Shown here one piece after another: positions 50,987 to 59,731 of a stretch of 64,000 nt of DNA. Both the position numbers and the translations under genes were made by a program. Source of the stretch: CAYJAZ01 sp964368455 (GTDB taxonomy: Bacteria; Desulfobacterota; Desulfovibrionia; Desulfovibrionales; Desulfovibrionaceae); the NCBI GenBank assembly GCA_964368455.1, contig CAYJAZ010000007.1, forward strand, positions 62,001 to 126,000. The letters are read 5' to 3'. The notes below the pieces were generated by a model that was given only the letters and a program-made list of their open reading frames with translations, was not told the origin of the DNA and did no database searches. The stretch's first letter is position 1. Every line of letters begins with the position of its first letter.

Positions 50987-51130
50987 TTATTTGTTTTCTT
51001 TATTAACTTTATGATGAATAGTACATCCGCAATCACCTGAACAACCAGTGCAACCAACGCAAGGTTTCTTTTTTGGGGCTATTTGATTATTTTGTTCTTT
51101 ATTAACTTCATTTGGTTTGAGTGGACTCAT
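50987..51130 (-). CDS. 47-residue Cys-rich protein, upstream of flavodoxin
   Basis: ATG at 51130 with GAGG six to eight bases upstream encodes 47 residues ending at 50987. The core is CVGCTGCSGDCGC (Cys 24, 27, 30, 34, 36) followed by two histidines, in a polar Lys/Asn-rich frame without membrane segment. The pattern could hold an Fe-S cluster or zinc. Cys-rich tails of similar style are seen in FeoB-associated proteins, but there is no real match. It is first in an operon with flavodoxin, so a role in iron sensing, delivery or electron transfer is likely. It is too short for standard gene calling. Confidence 0.75.
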   Translation of the reverse strand: MSPLKPNEVNKEQNNQIAPKKKPCVGCTGCSGDCGCTIHHKVNKENK

Positions 51131-51159
51131 ACTTTTTCCTCACTATTTAATAAATTTTT

Positions 51160-51212
51160 AGTTAGCTATAACTAACTATAGTTAGACTAGACTAACTAAT
51201 TTTAGATGTCAA
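51160..51212 (-). promoter_or_regulatory. Paired DtxR-like operators and promoter of the Cys-rich/flavodoxin operon
   Basis: AGTTAG-N6-CTAACT occurs at 51160-51177 and again at 51180-51197, 20 bp apart, so both lie on the same DNA face. Between them CTAACTATAGTTAG (51172-51185) is a perfect palindrome. TTGACA (minus strand, 51212-51207) and TAGTCT (51189-51184) with a 17-base spacer form a promoter covered by the sites. The TTAG...CTAA symmetry resembles DtxR/IdeR boxes. From 51213 to 51497 I see only AT-rich sequence. Confidence 0.6.
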
Positions 51213-51497
51213 TACTTTTGAAATTATTTTTTTAATTTTATTTCTCTTATTTTATAATCTTTTAGAGGGATTTTTTTAGAAAATAAACGAATAAGTGAAA
51301 TTTTATTTAATTAAGATAAAAAGTAATGAAAATAACATTTTTTTAATGTTTTTATAATAGATTTTTTATTTGAGTGTAGAGGCAAGCTTATAGCTTTTTA
51401 AGCTTATTAAATTTATGTTTTTATTCCTTATAACTATAAAGTTAATTTTAAATTATCCGAAAAAATCTATACAAAACTAAAAATCTAGGAGCCATTC

Positions 51498-53891
51498 ATG
51501 AAATTATTACAGAAAATTCTCCTTCCTCTTATGTTTGTTTTAATTCTTGCAATGAGTGTTTTGAGCTATTTAACTTATAGTCAAAGTTCAAAAGCATTGA
51601 CAGACGCAAGTTTGAACACTATGGAAGTAACAAGTTTAACTTTACAACGTATGCTTGATTATGCTTTACGTTCGACAAGTGTTCTTATTCAAGCTACAGC
51701 AGAAGATGGACATGTTATTGATTTTGCAGAAAAAACTTTAACAACCAGAGAACAAGAAAATCAAATAAATGCCTGGCTTAAAAATAGAGCAAGTTTTGTG
51801 CCTATGATGCAAGGCTTTAATTTGATGAATAAAGAAGGTATTATCATCGCTTCATCAAATTCAAGTGCTGTTGGCACAGATATTAGCTTTAGAGAATATT
51901 TCCAAATAGCTATAAAGGGCAATATTCCAAAACCTACTCCGCGTATGTCAACTATAACTAATGAAGTTTTGATGGCAGCAGCTTTTCCTGTGAGAAATGA
52001 ATTTACAGGCGAGATTTACGGTGTTTTAGCAGGTGATATTTCTTTTGCACAAGTGTATGAAACAGTTTTTGCAGGCGTGAGAGTAGGCAAAAAGGGTTAT
52101 GCATTTGCCATTAATGGTGAAGGCCTTATAGTTTTAGATCAAAATAAAGATAATCTTTTCAAAGAGAATCTTTCTATCGCTTCAAAGATGAAAGAAATTG
52201 CAAACTCAAATTCAGATGGCGTTTCAGACTATGTAAACTTAGCAGGTTATCCTGTTATTGCTTATCATACAAAGATGAAAGGTTCTGATATGACTGTTAT
52301 TGCAAGAGCTGAGGAGCGTGATATTTTCTCAGAACTTTCAAATTTGAGTATGCTTTCAATTATTGCAACCATAGTTGCTGTTGTTGGTAGTGCTATAGTT
52401 GTTTATATTATTGTTAGTCCTGTGGTGCGTGCTGTTGCTAAAGGTTCTGACTTTGCAACTAAAGTTGCAAATGGTGAACTTGACGCAAGGCTTGATGTAA
52501 AGCGTAAAGATGAAATAGGTTCTTTGGCGGATTCTCTTCGTTCTATTCCAGAAACGCTCAAGCAAGTTATTGCTGAATATAGTCGAGTAAAGGATGAACT
52601 CAGAGCTGGACAAATTGAAATAAATGGTAATAAATCTATGTTTAAAGGAGCTTTTGCCGAACTTATCGAAGGAACAAACTTTACCTTAAACCAATACCAA
52701 AATATTATTAATGTACTAACAGCTCCTGTTGTTGTTCTCGATAAAAATCTTAGAATATGTTATATCAACGACATAGGAAAGAAAATTGTAGGTAATAGCT
52801 ATAAGTATAAAACATGTAAAGAAGTGATGAATAGAGACGATTCAGACACTCCTGGTGATGCACTCAATAAAGCAGTAGCTACACTTCGTCCTGCAACAGG
52901 GCAAACAGTAGCAAGACCTAATGGACAAGCACTTGACATTTCCTATACAGCGATTCCTTTCACAGATGAATACGGTAAATTGGCTTGCGTATTACAGCTT
53001 ATTACTGATTTAACTGAAATTAAAAGTACGCAAAGAACTATTGTTGAAGTTGCTAATCAAGCTCAAAATATTTCAGAACGTATGGCAACTGCTTCTAGAG
53101 AACTTTCAGCACAAGTTGAAGAAGTTTCAAATGGTTCGCAAGTACAGCGTGACAGAGTTCGTGCAACAGCAACTTCAATGGATGAAATGAATAAAGCTGT
53201 GCTTGAAGTTGCACATAATGCAAATCAGGCAAATACACAATCAAACGATGTGCACGATAAGGCAACTGAAGGTTCAAAAATTGTAAATCAAGTTGTTGAT
53301 GCTATCAGAAGTGTTAATGATGTTTCTACTGAATTAGAAAAAAATATGGAACAACTTGGCAAACAAGCAGAAAGTATTGGTTCTGTTATGGATGTGATTT
53401 CTGATATTGCTGATCAAACAAACTTGCTTGCATTGAATGCCGCTATTGAAGCAGCACGTGCGGGCGAAGCTGGACGCGGATTTGCTGTTGTTGCTGATGA
53501 AGTTCGTAAACTTGCTGAAAAAACAATGACTGCTACAACAGAGGTTGGAAATAGTATTAGAGGCATTCAAGAAACAACTTCATTGAATATTAGTCGAGTG
53601 AGTGAAAGCGCACATTGTGCTGGTACTGCAACAGAACTAGCTACAGTTTCAGGTAATTCTCTTGCAGAAATTGTTGAACTTGTGAACGCAAATACTGCAT
53701 TAATTTCTGGTATTGCAACTGCTTCTGAAGAACAATCTGCTTCTTCAAGTGAAATCAATTCTTCTATTGATGAAATCAACAATATTGCAACTACAACCGC
53801 AACTGGTATGTCGCAAGCTTCTCAAGCCGTCAACGAACTTTCAGACATGGCTCTTGAACTACAAGAATTGTTGAAGAAATTACAACAATAA
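51498..53891 (+). CDS. Methyl-accepting chemotaxis protein with Cache, HAMP and PAS domains
   Basis: 797 residues. A membrane segment lies at about 7-27, a periplasmic dCache-like domain at about 35-280 (NKEGIIIASSNSSAVGTDISFREYFQ, LAGDISFAQVYE), and a second membrane segment near 287-310. A HAMP domain, a PAS domain near 400-520 (VLDKNLRICYINDIGKKIVG) and the signalling domain follow. The hairpin tip is in LLALNAAIEAARAGEAGRGF near 640-665. It couples an external ligand, and perhaps an internal redox or ligand cue via PAS, to CheA. There is no NWETF-like C-terminal pentapeptide. Confidence 0.92.
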   Translation: MKLLQKILLPLMFVLILAMSVLSYLTYSQSSKALTDASLNTMEVTSLTLQRMLDYALRSTSVLIQATAEDGHVIDFAEKTLTTREQENQINAWLKNRASFVPMMQGFNLMNKEGIIIASSNSSAVGTDISFREYFQIAIKGNIPKPTPRMSTITNEVLMAAAFPVRNEFTGEIYGVLAGDISFAQVYETVFAGVRVGKKGYAFAINGEGLIVLDQNKDNLFKENLSIASKMKEIANSNSDGVSDYVNLAGYPVIAYHTKMKGSDMTVIARAEERDIFSELSNLSMLSIIATIVAVVGSAIVVYIIVSPVVRAVAKGSDFATKVANGELDARLDVKRKDEIGSLADSLRSIPETLKQVIAEYSRVKDELRAGQIEINGNKSMFKGAFAELIEGTNFTLNQYQNIINVLTAPVVVLDKNLRICYINDIGKKIVGNSYKYKTCKEVMNRDDSDTPGDALNKAVATLRPATGQTVARPNGQALDISYTAIPFTDEYGKLACVLQLITDLTEIKSTQRTIVEVANQAQNISERMATASRELSAQVEEVSNGSQVQRDRVRATATSMDEMNKAVLEVAHNANQANTQSNDVHDKATEGSKIVNQVVDAIRSVNDVSTELEKNMEQLGKQAESIGSVMDVISDIADQTNLLALNAAIEAARAGEAGRGFAVVADEVRKLAEKTMTATTEVGNSIRGIQETTSLNISRVSESAHCAGTATELATVSGNSLAEIVELVNANTALISGIATASEEQSASSSEINSSIDEINNIATTTATGMSQASQAVNELSDMALELQELLKKLQQ

Positions 53892-53928
53892 GAATATAAA
53901 AAAATAAATAATTTCATGATAGAAAAAT

Positions 53929-53964
53929 AAAAAGTCCTTGCTATACAAAAGCAAGGACTTTTTT
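53929..53964 (+). terminator. Rho-independent terminator after the chemoreceptor gene
   Basis: AAAAAGTCCTTGCT (53929-53942) and AGCAAGGACTTTTT (53950-53963) pair around ATACAAA, followed by T residues. Confidence 0.9.
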
Positions 53965-54097
53965 AATGATTTCAATAATAAAGAAAAATCTTAAAAGAGC
54001 CTCTACTTTTCTTTACATCTCTAAAAGAAAGGTATATTGTTTTTCTTTATGAATTTTAACCATTCGATTATTTGAGAATAGTTTTGAGGGGATTAGT

Positions 54098-55924
54098 ATG
54101 AGTCTTATTTATAAAAATAGAGCATCTCGCTCTTTAGTTCTAGAAAACAAAGAAAAACCAGAACTTTATCGTGATATTTTTCCTTATAGCCAAATAGGCA
54201 GAATTGAATTTAATGGTTCTGTTGTTCCAGCTATGCCAGCTGAAAAAATGTATATCACAGACACAACTTTTAGAGATGGCCAACAAGCAAGACCCCCATA
54301 TACTGTCAAGCAAATAGCAAGAATGTATGACTTACTTAATAAATTAGGCGGTAAACACGGCCTTATTAATGCGACTGAATTTTTTATGTATTCAGCAAAA
54401 GATAGAAAAGCAATTGAAACTTGTAGAGCAAGAGGTTATCGTTTTCCACGTGTAACAGGTTGGATTCGTGCAACAAAAGACGATTTAAAAATTGCTAGAG
54501 ATATGGAATTTGAAGAAGTTGGTATGCTTACTTCTGTTTCAGACTATCATATTTATCTAAAACTCAATAAAGACAGACAAAAAGCAATGGACGACTATCT
54601 AGCTTTAGTTGCTCAAGCTTTAGAATGGGGCATTGTTCCGCGTTGTCACATGGAAGATATCACTCGTGCTGATATACACGGTTTTTGCTTACCATTTGCT
54701 CAAAAATTGATGGAACTTTCAAAGCAAGCGGCTATGCCTGTAAAAATTCGTCTTTGCGATACAATGGGCTATGCTGTTCCTTATGTTGGAGCTGCTTTGC
54801 CGCGTTCTGTTCAAGGCATTGTTCGTGCCTTTATCGACGAAGCAAATGTTCCTGGCGAATGGCTTGAATGGCATGGACATAACGATTTTCATAAAGGCTT
54901 TGTTAACGGCGTTACAGCATGGTTACATGGTTGTGCTTCGGTGAACGGTGCTTTGCTTGGCTTTGGCGAAAGAACAGGAAATACTCCTGTTGAAGGTCTT
55001 GTTATGGAATATATTTCACTCACAGGCGAAGACGATATTGCAGACACTACTGTAATCACTGAAATTGCTGAGTTTTTTGATAAAGAACTTGAATATAATA
55101 TTCCACCAAACTATCCATTTGTTGGACAAGATTTCAACGCAACTTCAGCAGGCGTGCATGTTGACGGCCTTGCTAAGAATGAAGAAATCTACAATATCTT
55201 TGATACAACAAAGATTTTAGGAAAATCTGTGCCTATCATCATCACAGATAAATCAGGTAGAGCTGGTGTTGCTTATTGGATAAATCAAAACCTCAAATTG
55301 AGCGGCGAAAATGAAGTCACTAAAAAACATCCAGCAGTAGGTAATATATACGAAGCTATTATGGCAACCTATGAAGCTGGTAGAAACACTTCTTTCTCTA
55401 ATAAGGAAATGGAAGCTCTCACTCGTCGTCATTTGCCTGAATTATTCCAATCAGAACTTGAAAGAATCAAGAGACTTGCAGGAAAACTTGCAAATAATAT
55501 TATCGAAAATATCTCGCAAAAAATTAATATCTCTTCTATTGATGAGTGTACAAAGGTTCTTGAAAAAGCAAGAGAAGAATATAAATTTATTCAATATCTT
55601 TATGTTACTGACACTAAAGGTATATTACAAAAATCTGTGTATTCTGATGCTCAACCGTATTGCGAGCAATACGCTGCTATTCCTGAAGCTTTTGACTATT
55701 CTTCTAGAGAATGGTTCAAAAAACCTATGCAATCAGGTGCAGGGCATGTGACAAATGTGTATCAATCGCATTTTACGAGCGAACTTATACTTACTGTTTC
55801 TCATGCCATTACAGATGAAAATGATAAGATTATTGGTATTTTAGGTGCAGATATTCAAATAGATCAAATACTTCTGCGTTCAGATTCAATAGAATCTGAA
55901 AATACAGATTCCGACGAGGTATAG
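54098..55924 (+). CDS. HMGL-like synthase (Re-citrate/homocitrate synthase family) fused to a C-terminal Cache-like sensor domain
   Basis: 608 residues. The catalytic TIM barrel starts at ITDTTFRDGQQARPPYT (metal-binding D and substrate R) and continues through RCHMEDITRAD, RLCDTMGYAVPY and EWHGHNDFHKGFVNG with the HxH-type metal histidines. Then come GFGERTGNTPVEGL and a small second domain to about 460. These are the motifs of isopropylmalate, homocitrate and Re-citrate synthases. Residues about 470-608 (KFIQYLYVTDTKGILQKS, YSSREWFKKPMQSGAGHVTNVY, SHAITDENDKIIGILGADI) look like a PDC/Cache ligand-binding domain, normally found outside the cell in receptors, but here without membrane segments. 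It may be an allosteric domain in place of the LeuA-type one. tsaD starts seven bases downstream. Confidence 0.82.
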   Translation: MSLIYKNRASRSLVLENKEKPELYRDIFPYSQIGRIEFNGSVVPAMPAEKMYITDTTFRDGQQARPPYTVKQIARMYDLLNKLGGKHGLINATEFFMYSAKDRKAIETCRARGYRFPRVTGWIRATKDDLKIARDMEFEEVGMLTSVSDYHIYLKLNKDRQKAMDDYLALVAQALEWGIVPRCHMEDITRADIHGFCLPFAQKLMELSKQAAMPVKIRLCDTMGYAVPYVGAALPRSVQGIVRAFIDEANVPGEWLEWHGHNDFHKGFVNGVTAWLHGCASVNGALLGFGERTGNTPVEGLVMEYISLTGEDDIADTTVITEIAEFFDKELEYNIPPNYPFVGQDFNATSAGVHVDGLAKNEEIYNIFDTTKILGKSVPIIITDKSGRAGVAYWINQNLKLSGENEVTKKHPAVGNIYEAIMATYEAGRNTSFSNKEMEALTRRHLPELFQSELERIKRLAGKLANNIIENISQKINISSIDECTKVLEKAREEYKFIQYLYVTDTKGILQKSVYSDAQPYCEQYAAIPEAFDYSSREWFKKPMQSGAGHVTNVYQSHFTSELILTVSHAITDENDKIIGILGADIQIDQILLRSDSIESENTDSDEV

Positions 55925-55931
55925 TTTATAC

Positions 55932-57014
55932 ATGCTTTGTCTTGGAATTGAATCTTCTTGCGACGAAACAGGCCTTGCTCTTATTGATGAAAAGGGTATA
56001 AGAGCAAGCGTCTTATCAAGTCAAATAGACTTACACGCGCTTTTTGGCGGAGTTGTTCCTGAACTTGCTTCAAGAGAACATGCAAAACTCTTGCCCTTGC
56101 TTTTTGATGAATTATTGGAAAAAGCACAAATAAAATGTGAAGATATTCAAGGTATTGCTGTTGCAAATGGCCCAGGCCTTCTTGGTTCTTTGCTTGTGGG
56201 TGTTGCTTTTGCAAAGTCTTTGGCCTTGGCTTTAGATATTCCTATTGTTGGTGTCAATCATTTGCATTCGCATCTTTCTGCTGTAGGACTTGAATATAAT
56301 ACAGAATTTCCCGCACTTGGCATACTTGTCTCTGGTGGGCACACACATCTTTACGAAATAAAAAACTTTCATGAATATAAGCTCTTAGGCAAAACTTTAG
56401 ACGATGCTGCTGGCGAAGCTTGCGATAAATTTGCTAAAATGCTTGCTTTGCCTTATCCTGGTGGTGCTTTGCTTGATATGCTAGGGCAACAAGGCGAATT
56501 AACAAAGGAAAATAAAAGAATTTTCCCAAGGCCTTATACAAAGAATGATAATTTAGATTTCTCTTTTTCTGGATTAAAAACTGCTGCTGCTCAATTTCTA
56601 AAAGTTAATCCTCATTTAGTTCTTGAAGCTTTACCAAAAGACGCAATTGCAAGTCCACAAATACATAAAGAAAGAATTAAAAATGCCCCTCAAGAGCTTT
56701 CAAATGCAGCAGCAGCATATCTTTATGCTATTGCAGACACTTTAGCCATAAAAGCAAAACGTTCTTTAGAGCATTTTGAAAATCCACCAAAATCACTCAT
56801 ACTTGCTGGCGGAGTTGCCGCTAATTCTTTTGTGCGTGAAAGGTTTTCGCTTTTTTGTAAGGAAGAAGGACTTGAATTTCTTTATCCAAGTATGAAATTA
56901 TGTACAGATAATGCTGAAATGATTGCTTATTTAGGACGTACTATGCTTTGTCATGGCAAGAGTTCTGGTTTAGATTTTCCTGCCTACCCAAGAGGATCTG
57001 TACTCTTTAATTGA
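55932..57014 (+). CDS. tsaD: tRNA N6-adenosine threonylcarbamoyltransferase TsaD
   Basis: 360 residues. ESSCDETGLALID is the N-terminal nucleotide loop, ASREHAKLLP and the metal-binding HLHSH (in GVNHLHSHLSAV) follow, with SGGHTHLYE, DDAAGEACDK and LAGGVAANSFVRER. It transfers the threonylcarbamoyl group to A37 of ANN-decoding tRNAs with TsaB and TsaE, neither of which is in the window. It is coupled to the synthase gene by a seven-base gap, which looks positional rather than functional. Confidence 0.96.
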   Translation: MLCLGIESSCDETGLALIDEKGIRASVLSSQIDLHALFGGVVPELASREHAKLLPLLFDELLEKAQIKCEDIQGIAVANGPGLLGSLLVGVAFAKSLALALDIPIVGVNHLHSHLSAVGLEYNTEFPALGILVSGGHTHLYEIKNFHEYKLLGKTLDDAAGEACDKFAKMLALPYPGGALLDMLGQQGELTKENKRIFPRPYTKNDNLDFSFSGLKTAAAQFLKVNPHLVLEALPKDAIASPQIHKERIKNAPQELSNAAAAYLYAIADTLAIKAKRSLEHFENPPKSLILAGGVAANSFVRERFSLFCKEEGLEFLYPSMKLCTDNAEMIAYLGRTMLCHGKSSGLDFPAYPRGSVLFN

Positions 57015-57036
57015 TTTTTAAGACATTATTTAAAAT

Positions 57037-57091
57037 AAAAAACTCTTAGCTTTATTTCAATATAAGTTGAAAATTAACTAAGAGTTTTTTT
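57037..57091. terminator. Bidirectional terminator between tsaD and the secreted protein gene
   Basis: AAAAAACTCTTAG (57037-57049) and CTAAGAGTTTTTT (57078-57090) pair across a 28-base loop that contains a further TTTCAA/TTGAAA pairing. Confidence 0.85.
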
Positions 57092-57128
57092 ATTATGAGT
57101 TTTTATTTATAAAATGTTTTAAGAATTT

Positions 57129-58418
57129 CTATTTTTGTATAATCTTATACGCAAGAAGTCTGTTGTGTTTTAGATAAACAATATAAAGCATATCAGAGCT
57201 TACGTAAGCGTCTGTAATGCCCTCTGAGAGGGTGAGTAAAAGTATTCTATTGTTCTTGTCTATATAATAGACTTGTCCACTCACAGAAGTAACAATAAAA
57301 CCTTGTTTATATGGATGAATACTTTCAAGAGCACCTAATTTATAGCTAGAGCTGATTTCTTCTACTTCTCTTGTAAATAAATCAATAGCATAAATTGAGC
57401 CATATTCTTTTTCAGATATATTTTTAGAGAGTGAAGTGCCATAATTTGCTACAAGTAAATGTGTGTCATTTATAGCTAGAGCATTTGGATATTTGATACT
57501 ATCTGATTGAAACCATTCAATTAAGCTTTCGCCATCTTGCTTATAAATCTTGCCAGAAATAATATCAGAAGCGTAAAGAATATCATCCTTTGAAAGAGCT
57601 ATAGAATTAATATTTTTAGCATCATTTTTCTTTGCTTTGAGCATATTTGTTACTTTAGCTCTTGTCGTGTCAACAATATACACTTTTTCTTGACTTGCTA
57701 CATAAAGCTTTCTGTCATCCATAAGCATACCAGTAGGTTGCGTCAAGCCTGTTAGCCAATGTCTTTCGACATCAGTACCGTCTTTTTTTATACGAGAGAT
57801 AAAGCCAGTATCGTTTGCTGTATTGACATTTGAAAGATAGATATAGGGCGTATCGTCTTTTGAAGCAGTAGATTCAGGTAGACTAAAACCACTCATTGCC
57901 CATTCTTGTTTGAAATCTATATTGGAAATTGTATGAAAGATTTTATTTGTAGAAAAGAGTATTTTCGCCTCTACTACAGGTTTTTCTTCTTTTACTTCTT
58001 CTATTTTTTCTGTAATTACAGTTTGCTGAACTTTATTTTGTATTTTTTCAGGAAATACTGGACTTACTTCGTTGATTTTTGAATTATCTTCAGTTGTTGC
58101 AGTATTCGTACGTGGTTTTATGAATGGTTTATTGTCTATTCTTACTTGAGGTTTTGTTTCAGCTGGTTGAGAAAAGAAATTTTCAGATGTTTTTGGAGAG
58201 ACAGCAGCTTCGACTGCTTCGTTTTGGCTTGTTTGTAATTCTTGCTCTTTGATAAGTATTTGACTTTCTTGAGAGAGTGTATTTTGATTTTTGAATTGAT
58301 TAAAAGAAGGCTTTAAAGAAGAATTTTCAAATGCTTGAGCTTGATTGAAGAGAAATAAAGCTAAAGATTGAATTGTAAAAAAAGTAAAAAATAATAGTGG
58401 TTTATATAATTTATTCAT
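57129..58418 (-). CDS. Secreted protein with a low-complexity linker and beta-propeller-like domain
   Basis: 429 residues. A Sec signal peptide spans about 1-29 (LFFTFFTIQSLALFLFNQAQA). Residues 30-150 are a Gln/Glu/Pro/Thr-rich linker. The rest contains repeated blades resembling NHL/SMP-30 propellers: GLTQPTGMLMDDRKLYVASQ, INSIALSKDDILYASDIISGKIY, YPNALAINDTHLLVANYG and GFIVTSVSGQVYYID. No catalytic residues are obvious. It probably works in the periplasm or outside the cell as a binding or scaffold protein. The 159-bp repeats lie in its upstream region. Confidence 0.7.
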   Translation of the reverse strand: MNKLYKPLLFFTFFTIQSLALFLFNQAQAFENSSLKPSFNQFKNQNTLSQESQILIKEQELQTSQNEAVEAAVSPKTSENFFSQPAETKPQVRIDNKPFIKPRTNTATTEDNSKINEVSPVFPEKIQNKVQQTVITEKIEEVKEEKPVVEAKILFSTNKIFHTISNIDFKQEWAMSGFSLPESTASKDDTPYIYLSNVNTANDTGFISRIKKDGTDVERHWLTGLTQPTGMLMDDRKLYVASQEKVYIVDTTRAKVTNMLKAKKNDAKNINSIALSKDDILYASDIISGKIYKQDGESLIEWFQSDSIKYPNALAINDTHLLVANYGTSLSKNISEKEYGSIYAIDLFTREVEEISSSYKLGALESIHPYKQGFIVTSVSGQVYYIDKNNRILLLTLSEGITDAYVSSDMLYIVYLKHNRLLAYKIIQK

Positions 58419-58521
58419 GTCGAACCTATATTGGATGTGAGCTAAAAGTTGAGTGTTTTTCTAGCAGAAAAAAGCTATTTTGTCAATTTTGAGCTTTTTA
58501 CTCATTTTTATGTGTCTAGTT

Positions 58522-59011
58522 TTATCAACTTGACGTGATTCTAATTTGTTTTGGCACGCTGTGCACAAAACCTCGCTTACAAGAGGCGTGGCTCTTGTTT
58601 CGCTCGCTGAAGCCTTTGTTCGCTACGCTTACTTTTATACTATAATTTCAGTTAGATAAAGTGTGAATTGCAATGACATGTTATCAACTTGACGTGATTC
58701 TAATTTGTTTTGGCACGCTGTGCACAAAACCTCGCTTACAAGAGGCGTGGCTCTTGTTTCGCTCGCTGAAGCCTTTGTTCGCTACGCTTACTTTTATACT
58801 ATAATTTCAGTTAGATAAAGTGTGAATTGCAATGACATGTTATCAACTTGACGTGATTCTAATTTGTTTTGGCACGCTGTGCACAAAACCTCGCTTACAA
58901 GAGGCGTGGCTCTTGTTTCGCTCGCTGAAGCCTTTGTTCGCTACGCTTACTTTTATACTATAATTTCAGATAGATAAAGTGTGAATTCGAATGACATCTT
59001 ATCAACTTGAC
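58522..59011. repeat. Three 159-bp tandem direct repeats plus start of a fourth
   Basis: Units begin at 58522, 58681 and 58840 with TTATCAACTTGACGTGATTC; a fourth start (TTATCAACTTGAC) is cut off at 59011. Units 1 and 2 are identical, and unit 3 differs at about four bases near its end. Each unit contains GCAC-GCT-GTGC and CCTC-GCTTACA-GAGG hairpins and a GCTCGCTGAAGC stretch. The core is clearly richer in G+C than the surrounding DNA. No open frame spans the units. The flanks 58419-58521 and 59012-59068 hold nothing else. Confidence 0.95.
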
Positions 59012-59068
59012 CTTTAGTATGAAAAATATTACTTATTAAGAAAATATAATCAAAACAAGGAGTTCACA

Positions 59069-59698
59069 ATGGCAAATAAGGAATTGACTCTTTTTGTAAA
59101 CTTTGTAGCAAAAGACGGAAGTGAAGGTATTATCAAAAAGGAACTTCTTAAGCTTATAGAACCAACAAGAGCGGAAGAAGGGCATATTACCTATGTTTTA
59201 CATTTCGACAATGAAAACGAAAAATCTTTCTACTTTTATGAAATTTGGGAAGATTATGATGCATGGCAAAAGCATAGAAAAACAGAACATATGCAAAAAT
59301 TTTATGCTATAGCTGAAGAGCATTTAGCCCAAAGAATAGTCTATCAAGCAAGCGTAGAAGAAAAACTTAATCTGCAAAAAATTATTAAATCACAAGATAA
59401 AGAAAGCGATGATGTAGTTACTGTCATTGCAATCATAAAAGCAAAAGAAGGTTATAAAGATAAACTTTATTCACATCTTGCTAAATTAATCGAAGGCACA
59501 CATAATGAAGAGGCCTGCATAGATTATATCTTACATATAGATAATGAAGATGAAAATACTTTTCTCTTTTATGAAAATTGGAAAGATGCTAAGGGCTTAG
59601 ACGAGCATAATGTGAGCAAACATATGCAAGAATATGTAGAACAAGTTAAAGATATGCTTGCAGAAGTGCAAGTAAGTAAGGCTAGCAAAGCTCAATAA
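59069..59698 (+). CDS. Protein with two tandem ABM (antibiotic biosynthesis monooxygenase-like) domains
   Basis: 209 residues. Two units of about 95 residues repeat the same ferredoxin-like dimer fold pattern: LTLFVNFVAKDG...KELLKLIEPTRAEEGHITYVLHFDNENEKSFYFYEIWEDYDAWQKH in the first and VVTVIAIIKAKEG...LAKLIEGTHNEEACIDYILHIDNEDENTFLFYENW in the second. Single-domain relatives (YgiN/quinol monooxygenase-like, LsrG) work as dimers, so the fusion makes a built-in pseudo-dimer. AAGGAG precedes the ATG. It is 33 nt upstream of radA; functional linkage is not evident. Confidence 0.82.
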   Translation: MANKELTLFVNFVAKDGSEGIIKKELLKLIEPTRAEEGHITYVLHFDNENEKSFYFYEIWEDYDAWQKHRKTEHMQKFYAIAEEHLAQRIVYQASVEEKLNLQKIIKSQDKESDDVVTVIAIIKAKEGYKDKLYSHLAKLIEGTHNEEACIDYILHIDNEDENTFLFYENWKDAKGLDEHNVSKHMQEYVEQVKDMLAEVQVSKASKAQ

Positions 59699-59731
59699 AG
59701 TTTTTTAATCTAGGTTGTTATCTTAAAAATT

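Noticed and set aside
58522..59011. CRISPR array
   Set aside because: The units are 159 bp and almost identical throughout, with no short repeat/unique spacer alternation and no cas genes.
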